In this document: positions 20,853 through 31,848 of the stretch, piece by piece
Numbering within the stretch: the first letter of the stretch is position 1
How the letters are laid out: each line of letters opens with the position of its first letter
NCBI GenBank assembly: GCA_001599755.1
Contig: BCHX01000001.1
Location: 310,001 to 374,000, forward strand
Reading direction: 5' to 3'
Source of the DNA: Gliomastix tumulicola
Lineage: Eukaryota > Ascomycota > Sordariomycetes > Hypocreales > Bionectriaceae
Length of the DNA stretch: 64,000 nt
Translations under genes and position numbers: made by a program
The notes under the pieces: generated by a model
Told to the model about the DNA's origin: nothing
The model's input: only the letters and a program-made list of their open reading frames with translations
Databases searched by the model: none

Positions 20853-21740
20853 TCACATAGCAACAGCGGGTCCAGGGAACTGGTACGTAGGGTTTGTCTC
20901 GTCGTTGTAGATGTTGTAGTGAACACCAGGGTGAGTGGACGTGTAGAGCTGGTTGGCGGGAGTACCGCTGGGGACCTGCGAGCCAGAGCCCGTGATCTTG
21001 AGGTTGATGCACTGGGGGTAGAACTGGGCACCGCCGACATCGTAGGCGGAGTGGAGGGCAAGGATCTCGTGGCGGAGAACGTAGTTGCCCGGCTTGACGT
21101 TGCTGGGGATCTTGACCTTCCAGTTCAGACCGCTGGAGAGCAGTTCATCAGGAGCCCACTATCCATTCCAGTCAGTTACCCCTCCCGCCTTCAAACAAAT
21201 TTCTCGTTCAAGCAGCAGCGAGGGAGATCAAACATACGCGACCGGTCTGGCCGTTGCCAGCACCCTTGGAGATCTGGCCCTTCTGGGCGATCTTGAAGAA
21301 ACGCAGCGAGTTCTTGTCGACGCTGGTGCACTCACCGTTGCAGGGGGCGAGGTAGTCCATGATGGGGCCCTTGTGGGAGTCGGGCCAGGTGTTCCAGGTG
21401 AGCGTCAGCTCGCTGCCAGCGGCCACGGTAGCATAGAGCTTCGCGTTGGTCGAGTCGCGGTGGCAGGAGATCTGGGAGCCCGAGAGCTCGTTCGGGTTCA
21501 CAAAGCCGAGGTCAGTAGCCCAGTTGGGCCAGGAGACGCTGCCCTACTGTGAAGTCAGCGACAAATAATCCGGGAAGGCATCTTCAAACACAAGGTGCGT
21601 ACCTGGTCAGGCTGCCAGGGGGCGATGGAGGGGTTGTAGCCACCGTAGGTCTGGCCGTTGGCAACGACGCGGCTGACGTAGCCATGGGCAGAGACGGACG
21701 TGACGCAGGCAAGAGCCGCGACGAGGACGTTGGAAATCAT
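20853..21740 (-). CDS. AA9 lytic polysaccharide monooxygenase
   Basis: Three exons (21740-21603, 21543-21238, 21158-20853), all phase 0, give 249 aa. An 18-residue signal peptide ends in Ser-Ala directly before HGYV, so mature His1 is residue 19, the first ligand of the copper histidine brace. The second brace His is in WPDSHKGP (residue 103, mature 85). The axial Tyr is in QFYPQC (residue 195, mature 177). RHEILALHSA carries the conserved second-sphere His. No cellulose-binding module follows, so this is a single-domain enzyme of normal AA9 length. It oxidatively cleaves cellulose or related beta-glucans outside the cell. At the 3' end a GTGAGT overlaps the stop codon; an alternative terminal intron would change only the final residue before a stop. 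Confidence 0.93.
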
Positions 21741-22774
21741 GATGGCTCTATTGTCTGGCTATGAGTTGAGGAAGGTCTGTTCAAAGATTTCAGTGTCAGT
21801 GGGCGGTGATATCGTACTTATGCTTGTCTAAGACAGTCGGTCACGCGATTTCGGTCTTACTATCGGAATGTTGGGAGACCTGCATCAAGCCATTCCAACT
21901 GCCGAGCCACGCTGTGAGCGTGTCCAACCCCGCCACTCGCCAGCACAGATCGAGCTTCCCGTTTTGCACCAGCGCATCCTCCACGGTACGCTACAATATG
22001 CTTAAGCTTGCGGAAGACTTTGATGACCATAGGGTTCGTAAAGGGAGATGCGGCAGAAGAGCCGCCGAAGATCTATACGATATTGGGACTACGTGGCGCC
22101 CCCCTAGATTACGCCTCGCTGACCATCTTGGTCAAGAGTGGCTCGGCTCAGGGCGAGAGTCGACAAAATGGTCCTGCTGATCCGCCAGGTTCCGAGATAT
22201 GCTTCTCGTTCCCGTCCTTCGTTTATGCTGGCCTTGATATGGCCGCAGCTAAATCGTAGCTAAGGGACACGGGCACCCCACGGGGCAGCACTGGCCAGCA
22301 CTCTAAATTCTTCGTTCCTTCGGTAATTTTCCCATGCCTCGTGATGAATCCTGAGAAGCCAAGTATTACCCTTCCCTACTCTTGGAAGAGGGGACGGCCC
22401 GAGGCTCCTAGTCACACAAGAGAGGCTAACATGTTGACCACCAACCAGTGAGATACGGCAGCTTCAAAATCTCAAGAGGGCTAGAACGGGCGAAAGATGT
22501 CCCGTTCTGAGCGCCGATTCTCTCGGTTTGCCCCATCATGAGATGGCTCCCATGATACATATTATCCGGCATCCCCACACCCCTGAGTCTCGGCCACCTT
22601 AAGACGGACCTTGATCGACCGAGGTTCTAGAAAGGGATTCACGACCAGATTCCTCAAAAGGAAAAGGGCTGGGTCTCAGTTCTCTACATATCATATATTC
22701 AGTTGTTTCTTCTATTAGGAGAAACGAGACAGATGGAGTAGGCCACTCACCGAAGCGGCTGATATTTTCGTGAG
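21741..22774. other. Intergenic, no gene seen
   Basis: Upstream flank of the AA9 gene and downstream flank of the HET gene. A frame at 22008-22259 on the plus strand has no recognisable features. Confidence 0.45.
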
Positions 22775-24899
22775 TTAGACAAGTGTAAGATCCTGCTTGG
22801 GAGTGTTCTCAAAAGCGGATAGATCATGAATACGAAAGAAGCCAACCCTTTCATATGTCCCTTGGTCGCTGGCCCTGAGCATCAGACCCTCTATGACCGC
22901 TCGGTCAAAGATCGTTTGTTTGGCAACTGCCATGCATAGAAGGCGCTCATCAAGGGGCATTGCAGCATCAAGGGCATCCGTCACCCCGTAACCAACATTG
23001 TCTGTCGCATCGACGCTCACCACTAGCTCAATATCGGCTGTCGACATTTGGTCCGGTCGAAAGATTGGTCGAAATGACAAAGTCACGACCTTTGCGCTGA
23101 CGTCGAGCATGCCCGATGTCACTGATCCAAAGATACCAAACCCAGCGTATTCAAGCTTGCACCTTAGGACCTCGAACTCAAATGCACGACGGTCACCCCC
23201 AGCGTCTGTGGTGAGAATAGGCCCGTCAGCGACACTCGCCCAGCTCCAACTCGGGCCCAGATATCCCGCTGCCTTCGCTCTATCCGATCTCAAGAGGGGA
23301 TAGTCCTCGGGCATAAGCTTCCAACCCTCCTTAGGGTGCAAGTAAGACCATAGTAGATCCTCGACGACGTGCTCCTTCCATAGACCGGCCCAGTACTCCC
23401 AGCCCGTAGATTGCGCAATTTCAGCTGCTACCGCCGAGACTGCGTTGAGTTTGTCCGAGAGGAAGCCGAGGTTGCGCTGCGTGTAGTTGAGAAGAGCTTG
23501 ATGCCACCGAGTGTGTAGAGTGAGCTCTGTATCTGCCTCCTTTGACCGGCAAAGCGATAGGAGAGGAGTCTGGAGCGGGTATTGAGGGTACGTCGAAACG
23601 CCTTGGTAGGTCATACGATGTGACACGCACTGCCAGGAGACGCTGCTCTTCTCAAACATGAGGAGCCTAGGTGACAGCAATTCCTCCTGCAGGGTCCATG
23701 CCCTGCTATAAATCGGGTTCTCTAGCGAATTCCAGTCTATCACGCCTCCCAAGGCGATTTTCACCGGATCTCCTGTCAGTCGGCTGACGGGGATTTCAAT
23801 GACTTGAAACATCCCACCAACATCCAACTCGCTCGGCTTGAGAAAGCCTTCGTCGGAGCCGTTGCTTCGTGCAGCGAATATCGTGAGTGCGCTGTGACTG
23901 TAGATGTTGGCCATTTGTGGCAGCTCAGCACTCTTGTCACTTGGCGAGTCTTGAATGATGCAGAGAGCGTCGATCCAGATGTACCGGAATCCGAGTTGGC
24001 GAGAGACGTGCATCGCATCGTTGATCGCCTTGGGGAGGAGCGAGTTTTCCACCCCCCTTTGAAGGTTCGGGAGGTTCGCAGCTGTGAGGACGTACCTCTG
24101 AACAGTCCCCCAGACGTAGCTGAGGGTAGTGTACGGATGCTGCTCTGTCTTGCCGAGATCTTCACTCTTGACGAGGCGAGGGAGACTCGGGTCGTGAACA
24201 TCGATGAGGCGGGTTGGATAAAATGTCCCGGTTGTCTTGCATTGGTGGTTTTGACGGCACTCGCTCAGCCACTTCGTAGCGCTGGGTTGCCAGTGGTTGG
24301 AGTCGCCTGATATCCGACCCCAGTAGCGTTGAAACACGTCCGAAGTTCGGTCTAAATCTGTCATGTCAGCTGCATCAAACAAGGATGGATGGGTTAGTTT
24401 CCATACCATCCGATGATAGCGGGAGATTAATGGTTATCATGTCGTCCCCAACGATATCGGGCAGACGAGTAGCTGTCTTGTCGACGCCGATAACTTCGAC
24501 AAGTACGCAAAGAGAGTCGAAAACCGACTTCCCGATATCATGAGAAAAGATAAGGGAAACATTGACCGTAGCGCCACAGTCCAAATGATTTATAGCAAAA
24601 TTCCCGAAGTCGAGATCGGCATCATCATCCTCACTGTCTCTTTCTGTGATGTAGTCGGCGACACTTCGAATAGACTGGGCCACTGTCGAGCACCAAGGGC
24701 AGCCTGCTAGATGACTTCGATAGATGTCGGATGCTGGCTTGATGTATAGAGTCTGGCCGGGGATCTTCTTTGCGTATGCATCTTCAAGGATCTTGTAGAG
24801 ACGAGAGCCAAAAACGGAGTCGTGGCAGTGGCTACAAAGCTTGTTGCCTTTCACCCTGAATGGTATGGCGAGGGGGGTTCCTTGCCACGTGATACTCAT
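22775..24899 (-). CDS. HET-domain (heterokaryon incompatibility) protein
   Basis: Two exons (24899-24407, 24369-22775) separated by a 37-bp intron give 695 aa. Short introns like this are rare but the frame and splice borders fit. The HET domain spans about residues 240-360 and shows its three blocks: YTTLSYVWG, RYIWIDALCIIQD and YSHSALTIFAA. The N-terminal part contains Cys/His pairs (KLCSHCHD, AGCPWC) seen at the start of many HET proteins. The C-terminal half contains SRAWTLQEELLSPR, another common HET-family feature. HET proteins can mediate allorecognition and cell death after hyphal fusion, but most paralogs are untested. No NACHT or repeat domain is attached. Confidence 0.9.
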
Positions 24900-25695
24900 C
24901 TCGCTTTGAGAGGGTATGTTGTATTAAAGGAAATGGTTTGCTTGCGAGAAGAAAATGCCATTCCTTTACGATTGCGCGATATCAAGACGCCATTGGGCAT
25001 GCATGCATCGGTTGGGCAGCAATATCAAAGTCGTCTAAATGAAGAGGTTCAGACCATGGCAATGATCAAGTCTTGATGTACATCTATAAAGCAATCCACG
25101 GTCACTGCGAATTCAGGACAGACATGTCTTCCGTCAATATTCCCACGACAACAAGAACAAAATCGAGACAAGAGGACTCTGTACTAGGTGTCTGTGGCTG
25201 CCTTCGCTGGGATTAGGGAAGTGCCTTTTGCCTTTGCCAGGATGTTTTACCACATCCTCAACTCCAATGCTTTGATCCCGGTCCCGTGACGCGTGCTCGG
25301 GTTCTTGCCGAGCCACTTCCGCCCTCACCCTTGCGTACCGGCGTCCCGCTCACCCCGCCTTTGACATGATATGACGGTTCCCGATATCAGAGCGGAACAC
25401 GCAGGATCGGCGGGGTTTGCCACGTGCAACGTGACATGAAGTAACCACGATTCGCATGAAATTATACATTGTCCATGGAGTTAGGACTTTCTCCCCTCTA
25501 CAAGCCGTCGATGAAGGCGGAGATGCCGTTTTTGGTAGTCCACCAGCCGTCATGTGCTTATCCTTGGACTCCAGTTGAGGCTGACGACAACAATGAATCG
25601 GAATGAGAATCAAAGATCACTTAAATCCGCAATTTCAACTCACTTGTCCTGCCGTGTTGAGGGAGTGCTCGTTGTTCTTTACATACCACTTTAAC
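24900..25695. other. Divergent intergenic between HET and DUF1479 genes
   Basis: Non-coding; short frames only. It must contain the promoters of the two divergent genes. Confidence 0.4.
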
Positions 25696-27122
25696 ATGAA
25701 TCCTCAGACCCGTTCGAACCGAGGGGAAGGCTCGATCGGTGATGCCTTTGCCTCACTTTCAAAGAGTCAAAAAGAACTTCCTCCTCGATTCTCAGACCTG
25801 AAGCGAGAGATTATAGGTACTCACGGAGATGCAATCCTCGCCAGCTGGACCCGGCTCTTGAAACACCTTGGCGAGCATACCATTCCCGGCGTCGAAGAGC
25901 TCGGCCCGCAGTCCGTACCAGAAGTCGACTTTGCTGCCATTATTGAGAACAAGGGGGATCTTCCGGACGAAAAGCGAATCTTGCTTGAGAAGTGCGGTAC
26001 TATCGTCATTCGAGGCCTGTTCTCGGAAGAGCAAGCCCTGGGCTGGAAACAGTCTGTCAGAGACTATGTCAAAGCCAACCCGTCAACGAGAGGGTTCCCG
26101 GCTGGCGACATCCAGGTCTATGAGCTGTACTGGAGCAAGGCACAGCTGGAGGCGAGATCCCATGAGAATATGCTGCTGGTGCAAAGCGCACTGAACAGAG
26201 TGTGGAAGAAAAAGCCGGAGGACAAGGTGGTTCTGACGGAGTCAGCATCGTACTGTGACAGACTCCGGATGAGGATGGTATGACTAAGAGCACCCAGGCT
26301 TGCAAGATATACAGGCTAACACTCAGGAAGCCTGGAGACAAGTCGTTCAATCTTGGACCTCACCTCGACGGGGGCTCGTTGGAGAGATGGGAAGATGACG
26401 AATATCGGAAGTGCTACACACAAATCCTTCAGGGGAACTGGGAGCAGCACGACGCATTCGACATCAGTCCCCGGCTGTCTGCGAACATCGACATGTACAA
26501 TGGTCCTGGAGGGTGTTCGGCTTTCAGATCCTATCAGGGATGGACTTCGCTCTCCCACTGTGCTCCGACAAACGGCACCCTGCGAGTCATCCCGGACCTC
26601 AAAGCCTCGACGGCTTACACCATCCTCAGGCCATTTGTGTCCCCTCTTCCCGATGGTAACTGGGAGCTTGATAGCACCTCGCCTCTCTTCCACGGAGCCG
26701 CTATGGGCGCTGGGCAAGAGCTGCCAGCTGAATCACATCCACACATCAGCCCTGGGGCCTTCGTCTCCGTCCCTGCCGTCCGACCAGGCGATGCTGTCTT
26801 CTGGCACTGCGACGTGGCGCACATGGTCGAGGGCGAGCACAAGGGAACCACTGATGCCAGCGTGTTCTACATCCCCATCGCACCGTTGTGCGAGATCAAT
26901 GCAGACTACCTACGGCGGCAGAGAGAGAACTTTCTTAGGAGTCAGCCACCGCCGGATTTCCCTGGAGGCGTGGGCGAGTCGGAGCATGTTGGATGTGGGA
27001 CGGTCGATGACTTGAGCGAGGTAGGCAAGCGAGCTATGGGGTGTGCTGCGTTCTCGGGAGAAGGGGAGACGCCTGGCGAGAAGGCCGCGTATGCGCTTGC
27101 TAATGAGATTCTGGGATATTGA
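25696..27122 (+). CDS. DUF1479 family protein, putative Fe(II)/2-oxoglutarate oxygenase fold
   Basis: Two exons (25696-26277, 26331-27122), phase 0, give 457 aa, normal for the family. The ATG at 25696 is preferred over an in-frame upstream one because family similarity begins after it. The junction yields RLRMRMPGDKSFNLGPHLDG, matching the DUF1479 core and supporting acceptor AAG at 26330 over CAG at 26325. HLDGGS supplies a likely His-x-Asp metal pair and WHCDVAHMVEG the distal His. FRSYQGWTSLSH and GTLRVIPDLKAS are further typical blocks. The fold suggests an Fe(II)/2-oxoglutarate-dependent oxygenase, but I know of no established substrate. No transit or signal peptide. Confidence 0.88.
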
Positions 27123-28330
27123 GAATGGTGACGATGGTTGGGATGTCGAGTAAGTCCTGAAGATGATCCATACATTGCATTAATGGCCAAGCCCCCGGCC
27201 GGATCCGGGCATCTGTTTTCTGTGACGCTATTCGCAGGGAAGTTCTTGAGTGTAAAGCTGCCTCCAAGATACATTTCTCGGCTTACCTGCCTTTGTGCGA
27301 AGTCGTGTAGACGACGTTGGAGCTTGAGCCGTAAACCAATGACGTCTTCTCGGACCGACACGTTGGTCCTCGGTGAGGACCCGGCGGCGCTTTTGCTAGC
27401 CTCTCAAGGGGCTTAGAGAGGCGGAAAACGCTTCTGACGACGGTTTGGGCTTGGCCCGATGAGACGCCGAGTGACATCCACGGTGATGGAAATTTGGGGA
27501 TGAAGCGGATGTGGAGAGATTGTGCAGAGGAGCTCAGAACGTGAGAAGTGCATAGAAGACCTGGGATCGTTGTGCTGCCGTTGCAGAGAAGCGCAGACAT
27601 AGGACAGAGACGGCTGCATCGTGACTTCTTCGGTGAATGCCCTTTGCGACATGACACTGTTGAGAATTATTCTTCTCCAAGAATATCGACATCATTTGCA
27701 GCAGCGAAATCAAAGACAGAACCACATTTTAAGCTACAGCAATCCGGAGTAACAATCCGGGGTGTGCTAGCAGAGTTTCTCCGAAACTCCGCACGAAGCA
27801 TCACGAACTCCTGTTCGTCACCGACCAGCCCTTCTTAGCGCTGTTCAACAAGACATTACATACTGCTCGGTCAGAAGTCATTCTTCGCTCTTCCATGCAT
27901 ATTCCACGCCTTTATCCCCAACGGAGCTCTCCAGGCCCCTCTCTCACTCCAGGAACGCATCCCCAGAACACCCAGATCCAGTAACGAACGCGACTCTCCC
28001 AGTGGGATCCAAGCCCATGCTAGCACAGTTAGTGGGCGGTACTTCACACCTAACCCACCATACTGCCGACAAGGCGCCGGCCTTCAGAGAGCTTACAAGG
28101 CCTACAGAGTGCAGTAGCTGCTGGTAAGATTGGCAGACCCCCGTCCTGGAGTGCCGAGTTGGCCCTGGCTTTCCCCAACTTTAGGCCCCCCCGCGTGGCG
28201 GAATGGCGCTCGGGGGAGGGGCTTCAAGGGTTCCTCTTACGTAGCTCGGGGCGCTGATCATAACTTACGGCCTCAAGGATGTCCAGCTTTTCGGATCCTA
28301 AGTGCGCGAATGGCTTCCGGTGGGCAGGTG
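27123..28330. other. Intergenic, no gene seen
   Basis: Several short frames on both strands have no coherent protein. The right end is the promoter of the secreted glycosidase. Confidence 0.45.
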
Positions 28331-28337
28331 TATAAGT
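28331..28337 (+). promoter_or_regulatory. TATA box of secreted glycosidase gene
   Basis: TATAAGT sits 95 bp before the start codon at 28426. Confidence 0.45.
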
Positions 28338-28425
28338 ACGGGCGGGAGTGCCGGATCATCGCAGCTGGAGGGTGGCATGTTCTGCATCACATCCTGCTTG
28401 AAGCATCGTCATCAACGCCGCCATC

Positions 28426-30685
28426 ATGGTTCAGCTACGCGCATCTGCTACGGGGCTGCTCTTTGCCGCGGGAGCTTTGGCTTCGGCTTCGGCTTCGCAT
28501 GAGTGCCCTGATGAAGCTACGAGGTTCGAGCTCAGCGATCCTCCGTACACGAACTACTTCTACTCGGACTGCAATTCGGCCGCGCAGGTCGTCGTCACGA
28601 GTCCGTTGCCTGACAGTGACTTGAAGATCATCGGACCTCGTCTGCTGGTGAGTGCGGCCCCACGACAGAGTTACAGAAGGCGATGCTGAACTGATGATTG
28701 TCCAGGTTGCTTGGCCCGCCGGCAACAGTGGACTGGTGGCCTTCTTCGAGCCCCAGAACGGTGTCAACGGGTCCCTTGCTTTGGAGCTGGTCGAGACGAG
28801 CTCAGGCCACGCCCTAGATCCCATCTACGAGGCGCCCAAGTCCTGCCACGACAAACACCCGACCGTCGGCGTCAGCGGCCAGCTCTCCCTCAACTCCTCT
28901 GCCACGCTGGCCCTCTCCATCCTAGGAGGGGTGCGGACGATCCGCGACTTCACCGAGGGCCCGAGCATACTGCAGCCGCTCATCCAGGATGGCATTGAGA
29001 TCTCCGAGACGGACGACGGCGGCATCATCCTGAGCAGACTATGGCTTGACAACGTCACCACCACCACCCTCTCCTTTGCCCCGGCCGAGGAGGGCTGCTC
29101 CGTCAGCAGGGACAGCGGCGATATTTTCAACTTTGACGCCGGCGTGTACACCTTCAACGCCTCCTTCAACTTCCCCCAGCTCGAGCAGCTCAGCCCCGAG
29201 GAGACGCTCGCCGAGTCCGCGCACGACCTGATCACCGAGAATCCGGACTGGACGCAGAGCCTGTCCTTCATGTCCTACACGGACAAGATCCTGACCGGTG
29301 CGTGGCGCTTCCTGACGTACTTTGGCCGCGACAGCATGATCACGCTGCTGCTCATGGGGGACATCCTCAGCCCCGGCGAGAACGGGTCTTTCGAGGCCGG
29401 TCTCAGGGCGCTGCTGGAGCGCGTCAACAAGACGGATGGCACTGCTGCGCACGAGGAGACCATTGGCGACTATGCGACGTGGCTCAACCTCCAGGAGGGC
29501 ATTCACTCCGCGGATCCGGTCTACGACTACAAGATGATCGACACGGACTTCTTCCTCCCCATCGTCCTGGCCGAGTACTTCATCAAGAACCCCGTGGGAC
29601 AGGACCGCGTAGAGGACTTCCTTGCCCTCGAGGCGGTCGAGAACCCGGACAATGCCGGCCTGACGTACCGCGAGCTGGCGACGCTCAATGCCGAGAAGAT
29701 CATGCGTGACACCGCTCCCTTTGCGAGCGAGGGTGGCCAGGTGCAGGAGAACCTCATCCGACTCCATGAGAACGACGTCGTGGGCGAGTGGCGCGACAGC
29801 ACCTACGGCCTAGGCGGCGGCAGGATTCCTTACAATGTCAACGCTGCCATTGTCCCGGCCGGTCTGCGTGCCATCGCCTCCCTTGCCGAGTCAGGGTTCT
29901 TCCCCGACCACTCCGAGTGGGCAGAGCTTGCCACCGAGTACGCGCAAGTCTGGGAGGACGAGACACTGCACTTCTTCGAGGTGACGGTCCCCGAGGATGA
30001 GGCGCGGTCGCTGGTCGAGGAGTACGTCGAGACCAACGAGTTCCCGTTCCCGTCTGAGACGGACAGTATCGACGGCGACGTGCACTTCTACGGCTTGGCG
30101 CTCGAGGGCAACAACGACCAGCCCCTCGTCCGCGTGCTCAACACGGACGACTGCTTCCGCCACTTCCTCCTCAACACGACCAACCAGACGCAGCTCAGCG
30201 ACTTCATCAGCCAGACGGCCGACCACATCCTAGCTCCGTATCCCGTCGGCCTCACCACGGACGTCGGCCTCCTCGTCGCCAACCCGGCGTACGGCAACGA
30301 CCCCATCTACAACGCCAACTTCACCAACACCGACTACCACGGCACTGTCGTCTGGGGCTGGCAGCTCGCCATGATGGCCAAGGGCCTCGAGCACCAGCTC
30401 GGCCGCTGCGCCCCTGCCAACGCGACATCCGCCGCCGCGGACTCGCCAGACTTCTGTGCCGACGCGGCGCTGCATGGCAAGGTTGTCAAGGCGTACAACC
30501 GCCTCTGGGATGTCATCGACGCGAACCGGGCTATCCTGAGCGGCGAGGTCTGGAGCTGGCGGTACGTCGACGGCGAGGGCTTCGTTGCGCTGCCGTTGGG
30601 GGAGCTGAGTGCCACTGAGAGCAACATCCGGCAGCTGTGGAGCTTGACGTTCCTAGCTGTCAGGCGGAATGAGGACTTCCAGTGA
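28426..30685 (+). CDS. Secreted six-hairpin glycosidase-like protein
   Basis: Two exons (28426-28647, 28706-30685), phase 0, encode 733 aa. A signal peptide covers about residues 1-23 (hydrophobic core then Ala/Ser). The body carries many N-glycosylation sequons. TYFGRDSMITLLLM resembles the (W/F)GRD motif of glycogen-debranching and other (alpha/alpha)6-barrel glycosidases. GEWRDSTYGLGGGRIPYN and a C-terminal EVWSWRYVDGEG add to this fold. I would place it in the six-hairpin glycosidase superfamily, near amylo-1,6-glucosidase-like proteins, but the exact CAZy family and substrate are not clear. It probably acts outside the cell on alpha-glucans or related polymers. The length and continuous frame suggest an intact gene. 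Confidence 0.85.
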
Positions 30686-31215
30686 GGTGTCAAGTTTCGA
30701 GGCGGTGCGTGCGGCAGCCTCTGGGAAGGTAGTGTAGACGAGTCTGTAATACGAACCCATACTGTGCTCCTGAGGTGCCCAAATAGCCTTTTTTTTCCCC
30801 GAGGGATGACTCCGTTCCAGGTGGCATTATTCGCCTTTCACCTACACGAGGGAGGCGTCAGATGTGCCATCATCGTCATGCCTCGTTCTTCAATGTTGAC
30901 CTGGTCCCATCCATTAGTACAGTAAGCTCACGGCAGACAAGGCCCAGGCTCCTGGTAAGCCCCTCAATCCTTCGTGGGTGATCTAACGTCACTAGACCAA
31001 GTGCCGGCTCCTCGTCAATGCCAACCCCCGCCTCGGCTGGTCGCCGTCCTGCGAAGGAGGTCTGCCAGCCACGGTGAAGCCTATAAAAGGGCTGGCCACG
31101 ATGCGGCTTCTGAGAACCTTGATGTCTCCCGAATCCCCATCAATTGCACCTGTCAAACCTATCGAACCTTGTTCAATTGTGCATTAGCCCCCCTTCTTAA
31201 GCCTCAATCGACGCC
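30686..31215. other. Intergenic with promoter of GFA-like gene
   Basis: Non-coding. It contains the glycosidase 3' flank and, at 31082-31088, a TATA box for the next gene. Confidence 0.45.
31082..31088 (+). promoter_or_regulatory. TATA box of GFA-like gene
   Basis: TATAAAA lies 134 bp before the start codon at 31216. Confidence 0.45.
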
Positions 31216-31848
31216 ATGACGACCAAGGGAAGCTGCTTGTGTGGGGAGATTGAGTTCCAGTATACTGGTAGGTTTGCGCCTCTCCTGTCGCCGGCACGGT
31301 CGTGCGGCGTGTTGTCGTGTCAGATTCTAATTTTGGCGGCTTGCCGTGATAGGAGAGAACTTCTCTACGGCGTTGTGCCACTGTCTTGACTGTCAGAAGG
31401 TCGGTTGGAGACCCAATCGCAAGATAGCGACCCCATGCGCTCGCTGGCTGACATCAAACACAGTGGGCTGGCTCAGCCTTCTCTTCCAACGCCGTCATCC
31501 CCAGGACCGCCTTTTCGGTCACTAAAGGTGAGTACCATCTTATGCAGCAGAAGTCATAATCCGTGTATCACTCCCGACTGACTCGCGGACACAGGTACAC
31601 CGAAGACCTTCGACGCCACTGGCGGCTCCGGCAAGATCAACAAGCACTTCTTCTGCAGCAACTGCGGCTCCAGCCTGTACACCGAGCTCGAGGCCATGCC
31701 CGAGGCGACCATCATCAAGGCCGGGACGCTGGACGGCGGTGCCGCGAGCCTCGGTGGCAAGATTGCCGTCGAGTTCTACACCAAGGACCGGGTGAGCTAC
31801 CTGCAGGGCCACGAGGGGGCCAAGCAGCTCCAAGCTCTCACCGAGTGA
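31216..31848 (+). CDS. GFA/CENP-V family zinc protein
   Basis: Four exons (31216-31267, 31353-31399, 31464-31527, 31595-31848) give 138 aa. The N-terminus reads SCLCGEIEF. It is followed by LCHCLDCQK and, in the last exon, FFCSNCGSSLY. These three Cys pairs or triplets are the zinc-binding sites of the glutathione-dependent formaldehyde-activating (GFA)/CENP-V fold. Length is typical of single-domain fungal members. Many such proteins are annotated as GFA-like, but formaldehyde activity is proven for few and disputed for some, so only the fold is firm. No targeting signal; cytosolic. All introns use standard borders. Confidence 0.9.
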
